NCBI GenBank assembly: GCA_964595485.1
Contig: CAZQQN010000027.1
Coordinates: forward strand, 1-43,384
DNA from: CAZQQN01 sp964595485
GTDB lineage: Bacteria; Bacteroidota; Bacteroidia; CAILMK01; CAYYUA01
DNA length: 43,384 nt
Reading direction: 5' to 3'
Shown here: one piece after another, positions 8,880 to 18,747 of the stretch
Layout of the letters: the number at the start of each line of letters is the position of its first letter
Numbering within the stretch: position 1 is the first letter of the stretch
Program-made: the position numbers and the translations under genes
Notes under the pieces: model-generated
Told to the model about the DNA's origin: nothing
Database searches by the model: none
What the model saw: the letters and a program-made list of their open reading frames with translations, nothing else

Positions 8880-10157
8880 ATGAATTTCATCGAAGAACTA
8901 AAATGGCGCGGTTTATTCTATGACATGATTCCCGGCACAGAGGAATATTTAAATAATCACCAAGCCCTTGGCTACATTGGTTTTGACCCTACCTCCACTT
9001 CTATGGGAATTGGGAACCTTATCCAGATCATTGTCCTGAAGCATTTTCAGCAAGCAGGGCATCAACCCATAGCCCTCATTGGTGGTGCCACCGGCATGAT
9101 CGGTGACCCTTCCGGCAAATCCGAGGAGCGGAACTTGCTGAATGAAGAAACCCTGAAGGCCAATGTGGAGCATTTCCAGTCTCAGTTGTCCCATTTTCTG
9201 GATTTTAATTCCGAGAACCAACCGGCTTTGATGATCAACAATTACGATTGGTACCAAAACATGAACATGCTTTATTTCCTCAGGGAAATCGGTAAACACC
9301 TTTCCATTAATTACATGATGGCCAAAGATTCTGTTAAATCACGCCTGGAATCGGGTATTTCCTATACAGAATTCTCATACCAACTATTGCAAGCTTACGA
9401 TTTCTACAAGTTATTCGAACAATACGATTGCCGCCTGCAAATGGGCGGGTCAGACCAATGGGGTAACCTCACATCGGGGGTTGAACTTATCAGGCGCCTG
9501 GCTGACGAAGACGCCTATGCGGTAACGTCTCCCCTTGTTACCAAGGCTGATGGCAGTAAATTCGGTAAATCCGAAAAAGGCAACATATACCTATCCCAAG
9601 CATTAACCTCTCCTTACGAGTTTTACCAGTATTGGCTGAATATTTCAGACGAAGATGCTGAGCGCTTTATCAAGATGTTCACCTTCCTCGATAAAGCAGA
9701 AATCGAGCAGCTCATTTCAGATCACCAGGAAGCTCCCCATCAACGGGGTTTACAAAGGCGATTGGCTGAAGAAGTAACCCGTTTTGTTCATAGCGATGAA
9801 GAAGTACAAAAGGCGCAGGAAGCCTCCAAAATCCTTTTTGGTAAAAGCACTACGGAGCAGCTTAGAAGTTTGGATGAAGATACACTACTTTCTGCGTTAG
9901 AAGGGGTACCCCAATATGAAGTTTCAAGGAAAAGCTTATCAGAAGGGTTGGATGTCATTAACATCCTCACAGAAACTACAGATATAATGCCTTCTCGCAG
10001 TGAGGCTAAAAAGAGCATTCAAAACAATGCCATTAAAGTCAATAAGGAAAAACAAGTAACCATGGATTCCGTGGTGACAGAGCAAGACCTAATTAAAGAC
10101 CAATACATCCTTTTGCAAAAAGGAAAGAAAAATTATTACCTACTTAAAGTCTCGTAA
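8880..10157 (+). CDS. tyrS: Tyrosyl-tRNA synthetase with altered HIGH motif
   Basis: This class I synthetase charges tRNA-Tyr. The 425-residue protein has the bacterial TyrRS layout: catalytic Rossmann domain, KMSKS-like loop KFGKS (about residue 230), anticodon-binding helical domain, and a C-terminal S4 RNA-binding domain (from about residue 355). GGATGMIGDPSGKS and GGSDQWGN are intact. The HIGH region reads DPTSTSMGIGNL, where other TyrRS have DPTADSLHIGHL or HIGN. Thus the first His (His45 in the Bacillus stearothermophilus enzyme) is Gly and the second is Asn. The DNA at 9002-9016 reads atg gga att ggg aac, so this is not a translation slip. Thr40 is kept. It is followed after 31 nt by a DUF4468 gene. 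The family call is firm; activity is expected because no second copy is visible here. Confidence 0.95.
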   Translation: MNFIEELKWRGLFYDMIPGTEEYLNNHQALGYIGFDPTSTSMGIGNLIQIIVLKHFQQAGHQPIALIGGATGMIGDPSGKSEERNLLNEETLKANVEHFQSQLSHFLDFNSENQPALMINNYDWYQNMNMLYFLREIGKHLSINYMMAKDSVKSRLESGISYTEFSYQLLQAYDFYKLFEQYDCRLQMGGSDQWGNLTSGVELIRRLADEDAYAVTSPLVTKADGSKFGKSEKGNIYLSQALTSPYEFYQYWLNISDEDAERFIKMFTFLDKAEIEQLISDHQEAPHQRGLQRRLAEEVTRFVHSDEEVQKAQEASKILFGKSTTEQLRSLDEDTLLSALEGVPQYEVSRKSLSEGLDVINILTETTDIMPSRSEAKKSIQNNAIKVNKEKQVTMDSVVTEQDLIKDQYILLQKGKKNYYLLKVS

Positions 10158-10162
10158 ATTTG
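10155..10162 (+). promoter_or_regulatory. Possible -7 element for the DUF4468 gene
   Basis: TAAATTTG is a perfect TAnnTTTG match overlapping the tyrS stop codon, 26 nt before the next ATG. No matching -33 element was found, so read-through from tyrS is equally possible. Confidence 0.35.
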
Positions 10163-10188
10163 TTAAAATTGAATTAAAAATCACGCTT

Positions 10189-10728
10189 ATGAAATGCCAA
10201 TCCGTTATCACTGCTTTATTGATAAGCTTCACTGCTACGATTTACGCCCAGGACAACAACAAAGACCTGGTTCCCTATAACGAAGATGAAAATAAGATCA
10301 TTTACCAGGATGTCGTAGAGGTGAACGGCGTTGATAAGGGTGACCTATTCGATCGTTTTGATGAGTGGGGTGCAAAGTTTTACCGGAATTACAACGGAAA
10401 GGTTGAGAACAGGGATAAAGATGCTAAGCCACCTGTTATCGAATTGGATGGCTGGGCAGATCTGGAATATCCCAATCTGGAAAATCAACGGATAAAGTAT
10501 GAATTAGAAGTCAAATTCAAGGACAACCGGTACCGGTATTCCCTTCATAAACTGCACATTGACAAGGGTTATTTTTTCGGCCTCGAGGAGTGGATAGAAC
10601 CTAACCAGGGAAGTAAAGAAAAACTGGCCGAAAAACTCAAAACCCTTGATAAAAAAATGAATAAGATCATTGATGATATGAAGGGGTACATAGCCAACCC
10701 GCCTGAGGAAGAAGAAAGTGACTGGTAA
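10189..10728 (+). CDS. DUF4468-type exported protein
   Basis: This 179-residue protein has a signal peptide ending TIYAQ near residue 21. The mature part begins with an acidic segment, then IIYQDVVEVNGVDKGDLFDR, which fits the DUF4468 domain (a small TBP-like fold common in Bacteroidota, no known activity). That is followed by an alternating strand region (YELEVKFKDNRYRYSLHKL). The last ~40 residues are a charged helix ending in an EEEESDW tail. It sits between tyrS and the PorE-like OmpA gene on the same strand. The biochemical role is unknown. Confidence 0.7.
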   Translation: MKCQSVITALLISFTATIYAQDNNKDLVPYNEDENKIIYQDVVEVNGVDKGDLFDRFDEWGAKFYRNYNGKVENRDKDAKPPVIELDGWADLEYPNLENQRIKYELEVKFKDNRYRYSLHKLHIDKGYFFGLEEWIEPNQGSKEKLAEKLKTLDKKMNKIIDDMKGYIANPPEEEESDW

Positions 10729-10816
10729 TAGAGCATTTCAGGATAGTTATAGGCTCACCTTTTCCCACTGAACCTTATGGCCTCATTGAAAGTTTTGCCT
10801 TTTAGAACTTTTTTAT

Positions 10817-12796
10817 ATGCGCCTCGTATTTTCATGCTTAATTGCTGTTTTATGCCTGCAATGTGCCTCGCTTGAGGCTCAGAACGGAGGTGATGATCAA
10901 ATAGACTCCCGCGCCAAAAGTATCCGTAAAAAAGGCCAGCGATACTTATACGAAAGGAATTTTGAAAGGGCTAAGCGCCTTTTTAAAAAAGCCATTGGTA
11001 AAGACTCTGCTTTTAAAAAAGCCTATATGAACCTGGCAGGCGTCTATTACCAAATGAAGGAATACGATAAAAGGGATAAAGTCTTAAAAATGGTGATAAA
11101 AAAGTTTCCGGATTTTAAAGATCCTTACTACAATTTAGGGTCGAATTACTATGTTAATGAAGAATACAAAAAAGCTGCTAAGTATTACAAGAAGTTTCTG
11201 AATTTTGATAACCTCCAGGAAAAATATCGCAATAAAGCCAAAAACAGGCTTGAAAAAGCCCGTTTTAGAGCGAGACAAATGGCAAACCCATTTGATTACA
11301 ATGCTAAGAATGTTGGTCCGGGGGTTAATACGAAGAGAAACGAATATTGGCCTGTACTAACCATTGATCGCCAAACCCTTTATTTTACAAGAGAGTTGAA
11401 AAAGAGTAAAAAGAAAAGGGATAGAAGAAGAGGTAGGCGAAACAGGTTTAAGCAAAGCAATGAGGACATCTTTAAAAGTAATTTAGGCGATAATGGGAAT
11501 TGGCAAGAAGCCCAAAAGCTTCATGGAAATTTAAACAGCCAGCAAAACAACGAAGGGGCTATTGCTATTTCCCCGGATGGCTCTTACATCATATTCACCG
11601 GTTGTCACTGGTCTGATAGCAAGGGACGGTGTGACCTTTACAAGTCAACGAAAGTGAACAATAAATGGACGGAACCTCAAAACTTGGGCGCACCTATTAA
11701 TACGAAGCACAAAGAAACCCAACCTTCCATTGCTTTTGACGGGAACACCCTCTATTTTGCCTCTAATAAGGGTAATAAGCGAGGTAACCTGGATATCTTT
11801 AGAAGCAAAAGAAAGGCAAATGGGGAATGGGGCGAGCCAGAACGCTTAAGTGACAACATCAATACAGACAAAGCTGAACAATCTCCATTCATTCACTCAG
11901 ATAATAAGACCCTGTATTTTGCCTCCAAAGGTCATAAAGGCATGGGTGAACTGGACCTGTTTTACAGTAAGAGGGATAGTGCAAACGGAAAATTTCAGAA
12001 GCCCAAAAACCTGGGTTATCCCATTAATGACAAAGACAATGAATTAGGGGTGTTTGTCAGTAGTGATGGTAAAACGGCCCTTTATGCTTCTGAAAAGGAA
12101 AAAGGGCAAGGTGGCCTTGATATTTACCAGTTCACGCTTCCTGAAAAAGCAAGAGCAGACAAAGTCACTTATTTGAAAGGCAAGATTGAGGACGCTGTAA
12201 CCCATCAGAATTTGAAAGCCAATGTTAAGCTTAAAAATCTGGAAAGTGGAAAAGTCGTTGTCCGTAAAAAATCAGGAAAAAACTCCGGTGAGTTTATGGT
12301 GCCTCTGCATTCCGACAAAAACTACGGGGTAACGATCTCTAAGGATGGTTATATATTTCATTCAGAGCACATACCTATTCGTTCATACGATTCGGCAAAG
12401 CCTTTTCACTTGGATGTCATGTTACAGCCTATCCAAGAAGGTGGTAAAACAACACTGGATAACATTTTCTTTGAACTGGATTCCCATGAGCTTAAACCTA
12501 CTTCAAAACCGGATTTACAGGAATTGATCCAATTCCTTGGGGCAAACCCCCGGGTTTCTATCCAGATAAGAGGGCATACCGATAAACAAGGTTCAAAGTC
12601 CTATAACCAGACATTATCAAGGAAAAGAGCCCAATCCGTTAGCCAGTATTTACTCGACAAAGGAGACATTTCCAAAGACCGAATTGACTACAAGGGGTTT
12701 GGCGAAAGCAAACCCATCGCTACCAATAAAACTGAGGAAGGAAGGGCTAAAAACCGAAGAACTGAGTTTAAGATCATTGATGTGAAGGCCCAATGA
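10817..12796 (+). CDS. PorE-like OmpA-family protein (TPR, PD40, CRD, OmpA)
   Basis: This 659-residue envelope protein has four parts: TPR-like repeats at about 35-150 (AYMNLAGVYYQMKEYD, DPYYNLGSNYYVNEEY); a beta-propeller of PD40/WD40-like repeats at about 170-435 (SPDGSYIIFTG, SIAFDGNTLYFASNKG, SSDGKTALYAS); a carboxypeptidase-regulatory-like fold at about 445-540; and an OmpA peptidoglycan-binding domain at about 550-659 (IQIRGHTDKQGSKSYN, SRKRAQSVSQYL, GRAKNRRTEF). This order and length match PorE, the T9SS component that anchors the machinery to peptidoglycan in Porphyromonas. Paralogues with the same plan exist in Bacteroidota, so PorE identity is not certain. It has a signal peptide ending SLEAQ; Cys residues near the end do not form a good lipobox. 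Confidence 0.75.
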   Translation: MRLVFSCLIAVLCLQCASLEAQNGGDDQIDSRAKSIRKKGQRYLYERNFERAKRLFKKAIGKDSAFKKAYMNLAGVYYQMKEYDKRDKVLKMVIKKFPDFKDPYYNLGSNYYVNEEYKKAAKYYKKFLNFDNLQEKYRNKAKNRLEKARFRARQMANPFDYNAKNVGPGVNTKRNEYWPVLTIDRQTLYFTRELKKSKKKRDRRRGRRNRFKQSNEDIFKSNLGDNGNWQEAQKLHGNLNSQQNNEGAIAISPDGSYIIFTGCHWSDSKGRCDLYKSTKVNNKWTEPQNLGAPINTKHKETQPSIAFDGNTLYFASNKGNKRGNLDIFRSKRKANGEWGEPERLSDNINTDKAEQSPFIHSDNKTLYFASKGHKGMGELDLFYSKRDSANGKFQKPKNLGYPINDKDNELGVFVSSDGKTALYASEKEKGQGGLDIYQFTLPEKARADKVTYLKGKIEDAVTHQNLKANVKLKNLESGKVVVRKKSGKNSGEFMVPLHSDKNYGVTISKDGYIFHSEHIPIRSYDSAKPFHLDVMLQPIQEGGKTTLDNIFFELDSHELKPTSKPDLQELIQFLGANPRVSIQIRGHTDKQGSKSYNQTLSRKRAQSVSQYLLDKGDISKDRIDYKGFGESKPIATNKTEEGRAKNRRTEFKIIDVKAQ

Positions 12797-12976
12797 ATAG
12801 CCTTGGCTGTTAATAGCGGTGACAAAATTTTACTAAGAGGTTCCCACTTCCCCCCTTTTAACATTAAATCAATGGTGAAACATTGATCCCTTCACAAACT
12901 ATAAATGGCAGAATTTTTGACTCAATGCAACCATGTTATTCATAGAGTACTTTCATGGTAAAAAAGGGCATACCTT

Positions 12977-14053
12977 ATGAACATTAAACAATGGCCCAAA
13001 GGTATATGGGCATTGCTACTTCTAAGTGTTTTGGCATTATTCTTAATACCACGCCTTCAACCCAGCAAAGCTGATGATTCCCAGGAAAATAGCAATGATA
13101 AAAACCAATCAATACCTGTCCATGCTGAAATCATCCAAGGTCAGGAATTGGCTAAAACTTTCACTACCACCGGCACCGTTATACCGGCTAAATCTGTTTC
13201 TTTAAAAACAGAGGCTTCAGGCAGGGTAACCAAGCTACCACTTCAGGAAGGCCAGCGAGTAGCCAAAGGAGAGCTTTTACTTAAGGTTAATGACGCTGAA
13301 TTACAGGCCCAGCTTAAACAGGCAAGGCAACAGAAGAAATTATTGGAAAAGCAAGTGGATCGTAAAAAACAATTGCTTAAAAAGGAAGGCATCAGCCAGG
13401 AATCATACGATAAAACCAAGACTGAGTTTGCTTCTATCAAGGCAGAAATTGATATGATCCAGGCTAAAATCCGAAAGCGAAAGATCAAAGCACCGTTTAG
13501 CGGTATCCTTGGTCTTAAACAAGTTAGTGAAGGGAGCTACCTTTCACCGGCTACAGAGGTGATCAATTTGGTAAAGCAAAAACCGGTTAAGATCGAGTTT
13601 TCGATTCCCGGAAAATACACTGACCATATGAAAAAAGGCCAGGAAATAGCGTTTACCATCAATGGTATTGACAGCACCTTCAAGGCTTCTATTTCAGCCA
13701 TAGAACCTACTATTTCTGAATCAACAAGGACCCTTCAAATCAGGGCTGTTTACCCTAATGAAGGCCGAATGATAAAGCCGGGTAATTTTGCCGAAATAGT
13801 GTTAACGCTGAACAAACAGCAAAAAGCCTTTATGGTACCTTCCATTGCGATTGTTCCTGAATTGCAAGGGAAAAAAGTGTATGTTTACAGGAATGGGGAA
13901 TCCTATCCCCGGAAAGTAAAAACCGGCCAGAGGAACAATAACCATTTACAGGTTAATGAAGGCCTTTCAGAGGGTGACACCGTTATAACAAAAGGCATTC
14001 AAAGATTAGAAGCCGGTAAACCGGTACACATCAAGTCACTGACAAGTGATTAA
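12977..14053 (+). CDS. RND efflux periplasmic adaptor (membrane fusion protein)
   Basis: This 358-residue adaptor links the inner-membrane RND pump to TolC. It has an N-terminal membrane anchor (about residues 9-26), then a biotinyl-lipoyl-like half (SVSLKTEASGRVTKLPLQEGQRVAKGE), a helical hairpin (about 110-160, KQARQQKKLLEKQV), the second lipoyl half (KIKAPFSGILGLKQVSEGSYL), and beta-barrel and membrane-proximal domains. It is the first gene of a three-gene efflux operon, 56 nt before the pump. No local TetR-type repressor is visible, so regulation is unknown. Confidence 0.93.
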   Translation: MNIKQWPKGIWALLLLSVLALFLIPRLQPSKADDSQENSNDKNQSIPVHAEIIQGQELAKTFTTTGTVIPAKSVSLKTEASGRVTKLPLQEGQRVAKGELLLKVNDAELQAQLKQARQQKKLLEKQVDRKKQLLKKEGISQESYDKTKTEFASIKAEIDMIQAKIRKRKIKAPFSGILGLKQVSEGSYLSPATEVINLVKQKPVKIEFSIPGKYTDHMKKGQEIAFTINGIDSTFKASISAIEPTISESTRTLQIRAVYPNEGRMIKPGNFAEIVLTLNKQQKAFMVPSIAIVPELQGKKVYVYRNGESYPRKVKTGQRNNNHLQVNEGLSEGDTVITKGIQRLEAGKPVHIKSLTSD

Positions 14054-14109
14054 TAAGTTATTTTCAATATGGAATTCCTTGAAAAGGTAAAAATCGTATT
14101 AGCACCCAA

Positions 14110-17100
14110 ATGTTAAGCCTATCATCTATAAGCATTCGCAGACCTGTGCTGGCTACAGTCATGTCTTTGGCCATTTTGCTTTTTGGCATTTTGGGTTACA
14201 ATTATTTGGGTGTACGGGAATATCCGAATACCCAACCTCCTATTATTACCGTTTCAACCGATTACACGGGTGCAGATGGTCAGATTATTGAAACCCAGAT
14301 CACCGAACCGCTTGAAGAAAGTATCAATGGCATCTCCGGCATCAGAAGACTATCTTCAGTCAGCCGGGATGGCCGTAGTACAGTCACTGTAGAGTTCAAC
14401 CTGGCCAGGAACCTTGAAGCAGCCGCCAATGATGTTCGCTCCAAAGTTGCGCAAGCCAGGGGCCGCTTACCTGAAGATGCTGAACCTCCCGTGGTTGAAA
14501 AATCCGATGCAACTTCAGATCCCATTGTATTTCTCAATATCAAAAGTGAAAAACGCTCACTGCTGGAATTAACGGATTTGGCTGATAATGTTTTTAAAGA
14601 GCGTTTCCAGACAATCCAGGATGTAAGCCAGGTACAGATCTGGGGGGAAAAGACTTATTCAATGCGCCTATGGCTGGACCCCGGGAAGATGAAAGCCTAC
14701 GACATTACTCCGATTGATATCAGAAGTGCCCTTAAACAGGAAAATGTAGAGCTGCCCTCCGGAGCAGTAGAAGGAGAAACCGTTGAGCTCAGCATCAGAA
14801 CCAAGGGAAGACTGAGTACCGTTGAGGAATTTAACAACATGATCATCCGGGAAACCGATGATCAGATCGTGCGATTCCGGGATATTGGCGAGGCCAGATT
14901 AGGCCCTGTGGACAAGCGAACCATCCTGAAAAGAGGCGGCACCCCAATGGTAGGCACCGTCATCCGGCCACAGCCAGGTGCCAATTACATTCAGATCGTA
15001 GATGAGTTTTACAAAAGGCTTGATAAGATCAAAAAGGACCTGCCCCGTGATATAGAGCTGGATATTGGCTTCGATACCACCAAGTATATTCGCTCCTCCA
15101 TTGACCAGGTACAGGTCACTATTCTGGTAGCTTTTATCTTGGTAATCACCATCATTTTTATTTTCCTGAGAGATTGGCGGACTACTCTGATACCAATAAT
15201 CGTAGTGCCTATTGCTATTATCGGGAGTTTCTTCATCATGTACGTTGCCGGATTTACCATTAATGTGCTTACCTTGCTGGCATTGGTGTTAGCAATCGGG
15301 CTGGTGGTAGATGATGCCATTATTGTATTGGAGAATATTTATTCGAAAGTAGAGGCCGGCCATACCCCAAAAGATGCAGCCATGATCGGGGCTAACGAGA
15401 TCTTTTTTGCTGTTATTTCCACTACCTTGGCCCTGGCGGCTGTATTCCTGCCCATTATCTTTTTGCAAGGAATAACCGGGCGATTATTCCAGGAGTTTGC
15501 TTTGGTGATTGCAGGATGTGTCCTTATTTCTTCGTTTGTTGCCTTGTCGCTTTCCCCTATGTTAAGCTCAAAAATCCTGAAAAAAAGGGAAACCCGTAAC
15601 TGGCTTTATAACAAGACAGAGGCCTTTTTTGTCGGACTAACCAACGGTTACAGAAGAACCCTGGAAGCCTTTATGAAATTCCGTTGGTTGGCTTTTCTCA
15701 TCATATTAGGCCTTGTAGGAGGTATTTATGGCTTATACAAAACAATACCCTCAGAGCTGGCGCCAATTGAAGACCGTAGTAATCTGCGCATGTTCGCAAC
15801 GGGTCCGCAAGGTGCTACTTTCACTTATATGGACCGGTACATGGATAGCCTCATTAAAGAAGTGAAGAACAATGCCCCTGAACGTAAAGCCATCATTTCG
15901 GTTACCTCCCCTGGCTTTGGTGCGAATACCTCCAAGAATTCCGGATTCATGCGCTTAATGCTAACCGATAAAGGCAAGCGTGATGTATCCCAGCAGGAAA
16001 TTGCGAAAAGGCTCAATAAAGTGGTATCTGATATACCCGGCGCAAGGACCTTCGTTACGCAGGAGCAAACCATCGGAGGTGGCTTTGGTAGTCAGCCAGT
16101 TGAATTTGTCATCCAGGCGCCTAATATGGAGCGGCTCAAAGCTGTTCTACCTGCTTTCATGGATAAGGTTAAAAACAATCCCACTTTTGGCTTCACGGAT
16201 GTTAACCTCAAATTCAATAAGCCGGAATTGGAGATGACCTTTGACAGGGATAAAACCCGCAAATTAGGGGTTAATGCCAGGAATATCGCCCAGACCCTCC
16301 AGTTGGCATTTAGTAGCCAGCGAATGGGATACTTCATCATGAACGGCAAGCAATATCAGATCATCGGCCAGGTGAAAGATACCAAACGGAATGAACCATC
16401 CGACCTTCAGAAGCTTTATGTCCGGAACAAAGATGGTCAGCAGATCCCAATAGCCAACATGGTCAGCTTGGAGGAGACCAGTGGTCCGCCAACAATTTAT
16501 CGCTATAACCGGTATGTGTCAGCTACCGTATCAGCCAGTTTATTAGGCGATAAAACGATTGGACAAGGTATCTCGGAAATGCGCAATATTGCAGACTCGG
16601 TCCTGGATAATAGCTTTTCCACGGCCCTTTCCGGTACTTCTAAAGATTACGCAGAAAGCGCTAATAGCCTGATTTTTGCCTTTATACTGGCCTTGGTTAT
16701 CATTTTCCTGGTTTTATCTGCCCAATTTGAAAGTTTCCGCGATCCCTTCATCATTATGTTAACGGTACCCCTGGCTGTGAGTGGGGCTTTGTTGGTACTT
16801 TGGTACTTTAATGAAACCCTTAACATTTTTAGCCAAATCGGGATCATTATGTTAATTGGATTGGTAACGAAGAATGCCATCCTGATCGTTGAATTTTCCA
16901 ACCAGCAGAAAGCCAGGGGCTATGGCATGATGGAATCCATTTTGACAGGAGCTTCAAGGCGTTTTCGACCAATTCTGATGACCAGCATTTCTACCGTTTT
17001 GGGAATTACGCCTTTGGTTATTGGTGGTGGCGCAGGAAGCGAGAGCAGGGCTTCAATGGGAATAGCGGTTATAGGCGGGATGATATTTGCTACCTTATTA

Positions 17101-17229
17101 TCCCTTTATGTCATTCCTGCTGTTTATACCTTTATTTCGGAAAGAAAGAAATCTGTTAGCAATGCTGATGAAAATAATAACAAAACTACCATAAATAGTG
17201 AAACCGGCAACCATGAAGGCCAAAACTAA
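14110..17229 (+). CDS. RND multidrug efflux permease (HAE1/AcrB type)
   Basis: This is a proton-driven inner-membrane pump of 1,039 residues, normal for AcrB-type proteins. It has 12 membrane helices in the usual 1+5+1+5 arrangement, with large periplasmic loops after helix 1 and helix 7. Proton-relay residues are visible: the Asp pair in GLVVDDAIIVLENI (helix 4) and the Lys in GLVTKNAILIVEF (helix 10). The N-terminus LSSISIRRPVLATVMSL is typical. Substrate range cannot be read; the HAE1 grouping suggests drugs or amphiphiles rather than metals. It is flanked by its adaptor and TolC genes. The C-terminal tail is Asn-rich. Confidence 0.95.
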   Translation: MLSLSSISIRRPVLATVMSLAILLFGILGYNYLGVREYPNTQPPIITVSTDYTGADGQIIETQITEPLEESINGISGIRRLSSVSRDGRSTVTVEFNLARNLEAAANDVRSKVAQARGRLPEDAEPPVVEKSDATSDPIVFLNIKSEKRSLLELTDLADNVFKERFQTIQDVSQVQIWGEKTYSMRLWLDPGKMKAYDITPIDIRSALKQENVELPSGAVEGETVELSIRTKGRLSTVEEFNNMIIRETDDQIVRFRDIGEARLGPVDKRTILKRGGTPMVGTVIRPQPGANYIQIVDEFYKRLDKIKKDLPRDIELDIGFDTTKYIRSSIDQVQVTILVAFILVITIIFIFLRDWRTTLIPIIVVPIAIIGSFFIMYVAGFTINVLTLLALVLAIGLVVDDAIIVLENIYSKVEAGHTPKDAAMIGANEIFFAVISTTLALAAVFLPIIFLQGITGRLFQEFALVIAGCVLISSFVALSLSPMLSSKILKKRETRNWLYNKTEAFFVGLTNGYRRTLEAFMKFRWLAFLIILGLVGGIYGLYKTIPSELAPIEDRSNLRMFATGPQGATFTYMDRYMDSLIKEVKNNAPERKAIISVTSPGFGANTSKNSGFMRLMLTDKGKRDVSQQEIAKRLNKVVSDIPGARTFVTQEQTIGGGFGSQPVEFVIQAPNMERLKAVLPAFMDKVKNNPTFGFTDVNLKFNKPELEMTFDRDKTRKLGVNARNIAQTLQLAFSSQRMGYFIMNGKQYQIIGQVKDTKRNEPSDLQKLYVRNKDGQQIPIANMVSLEETSGPPTIYRYNRYVSATVSASLLGDKTIGQGISEMRNIADSVLDNSFSTALSGTSKDYAESANSLIFAFILALVIIFLVLSAQFESFRDPFIIMLTVPLAVSGALLVLWYFNETLNIFSQIGIIMLIGLVTKNAILIVEFSNQQKARGYGMMESILTGASRRFRPILMTSISTVLGITPLVIGGGAGSESRASMGIAVIGGMIFATLLSLYVIPAVYTFISERKKSVSNADENNNKTTINSETGNHEGQN

Positions 17230-17296
17230 GTTATCAACAGGCACTTTGATGGGTTGCTTAAAATTTTTTGAATACATGCTAACCCAATCTGCAGGC

Positions 17297-18631
17297 ATGA
17301 AGCAATTTTGCATAATCGCTGTTTTAGTCACCTTACCCGCTACTATCATCCGCGGTCAGGATACCCTGGCTCTGAAAGAAGCCATTCAAACAGGGCTAAA
17401 GAACAACTATGCGATCCAAATAGCAGAAAAAAACCTTGCCATTGACAAAAACAATGTTAGCAGTGGTAACGCTGGCTTACTACCGTCACTAAACCTTAAT
17501 GCCACTCAAACCAATAGCTCAACCAATACCTTCCAGGAATTCATCAGTGGAGAAACAATAGACCGAACCGGTGCCAGAGCTCAGTCTCTCAACGCGCGGG
17601 CTGAGCTACGCTGGACCCTGTTTGATGGCTTTCAGATGTTCACCACCTATGATCAGCTTAAGGAAATCCGGGAAAAAGGGAATGAAGAATTCCGGGAAAC
17701 AGTGATCAATACGGTTTCTTCCATTATTAACCAATACTTTAAAATTGCCCGGCAACAACAGCAGGTTAGCACCCAAAAGGAAGCTTTAGCCCTTTCCCGA
17801 AGGCGAAAAAGCCTGGCTGAAACCCGGATGAACGTTGGCTCAGGATCAAAATTGGCCTACATGCAGGCCAAGGTAGATTATAATTCAGATACATCAGCCT
17901 ATGTATCCCAAAAAGAAGCGCTTGAATCGGCTAAAATCAGGCTCAATGAAATCCTAAGTCGTGATTTGCAGACCTCATTTACCGTTAGTCAAGGTATCCC
18001 GGTTAAAAAAGGCCTTCAATACCAAGACCTGAAGCAGGCAACATTGGAAAACAACCCAGGCTTAAGATCTGCAAAACAAGATAAGCGAATAGCAACGCTG
18101 AAACGCAAGAATATCCAGGCTGAAAAATACCCTGATATCGGCTTCAACCTTGGCTACAATTTCAATCAAACCTCCACTGAAGCCGGATTTGTCAGCGAAA
18201 GCCAGGAAAGTGGGCCGGATTATGGTTTTTTCCTGAATTACAATTTATTCAATGGTTTCAATATCCAGCGCAGGCAACAAAATGCTAAGCTGGCCATTGA
18301 TCGCTCCAGCTTAGCTTTTAAACAACGCCGGCAATCTACTTTGGCTGATTTGCGGACAGCCTTTACCAATTACCAAAACAATCGCTCACTGATCCCATTG
18401 GAAAAAGAAAATGTGGCGGTGGCCCGGGAGAGCCTGGCTGTAGCCAAGGAAAACTTCGAAGCCGGTGGGCTTTCTTACCTGGCGCTAAAGGAAGCCCAGC
18501 AAAATTACCTGGATGCCCAGAATCGCTTAACCAAAGCAAAGTACCAAACCAAGCAAGCTGAAATTAAGCTGTTGAGGATAACCGGCCTCATGCTACAAAA
18601 GAGAGGTATTCAACGAGGAAGAGACGATTAA
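17297..18631 (+). CDS. TolC-family outer-membrane efflux channel
   Basis: This is the outer-membrane exit duct of the efflux system. I chose the ATG at 17297 (MKQFCIIAVLVTLPATI), which gives a clean signal peptide ending RGQ. The frame is open upstream to 17198 inside the pump gene, but that would add 33 residues before the signal. The mature protein (about 420 residues) has two OEP-type repeats of long helices (NNYAIQIAEKNLAIDKNNV; SLAVAKENFEAGGLSYLALKEAQQNYLDA), with strands such as LRWTLFDGFQMF and LNYNLFNGFNI. It follows the pump after 67 nt and is the last gene of the operon. Its 3' end faces the CHU_C gene. Confidence 0.92.
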   Translation: MKQFCIIAVLVTLPATIIRGQDTLALKEAIQTGLKNNYAIQIAEKNLAIDKNNVSSGNAGLLPSLNLNATQTNSSTNTFQEFISGETIDRTGARAQSLNARAELRWTLFDGFQMFTTYDQLKEIREKGNEEFRETVINTVSSIINQYFKIARQQQQVSTQKEALALSRRRKSLAETRMNVGSGSKLAYMQAKVDYNSDTSAYVSQKEALESAKIRLNEILSRDLQTSFTVSQGIPVKKGLQYQDLKQATLENNPGLRSAKQDKRIATLKRKNIQAEKYPDIGFNLGYNFNQTSTEAGFVSESQESGPDYGFFLNYNLFNGFNIQRRQQNAKLAIDRSSLAFKQRRQSTLADLRTAFTNYQNNRSLIPLEKENVAVARESLAVAKENFEAGGLSYLALKEAQQNYLDAQNRLTKAKYQTKQAEIKLLRITGLMLQKRGIQRGRDD

Positions 18632-18632
18632 C

Positions 18633-18731
18633 ACTTACTTAACTACTACCACAGCCAAAGAAAACCTGCAACATTTGATCAAAGAGGCCAATAATGAGAA
18701 ACTGCGTGAGATTATCAAATTAAGCGCTTAA
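18633..18731 (+). pseudogene. Start-less coding-like fragment after tolC
   Basis: The +1 frame relative to tolC continues past the tolC stop, reading TTTTAKENLQHLIKEA then NNEKLREIIKLSA and a TAA at 18729-18731. The composition (amphipathic helix, no stops) looks protein-like. However, there is no ATG, GTG or TTG start in a sensible place, and the frame enters tolC upstream. It may be the tail of a lost small helical gene or a chance open frame. Confidence 0.25.
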
Positions 18732-18747
18732 TTTTTCAAGCATTCAT

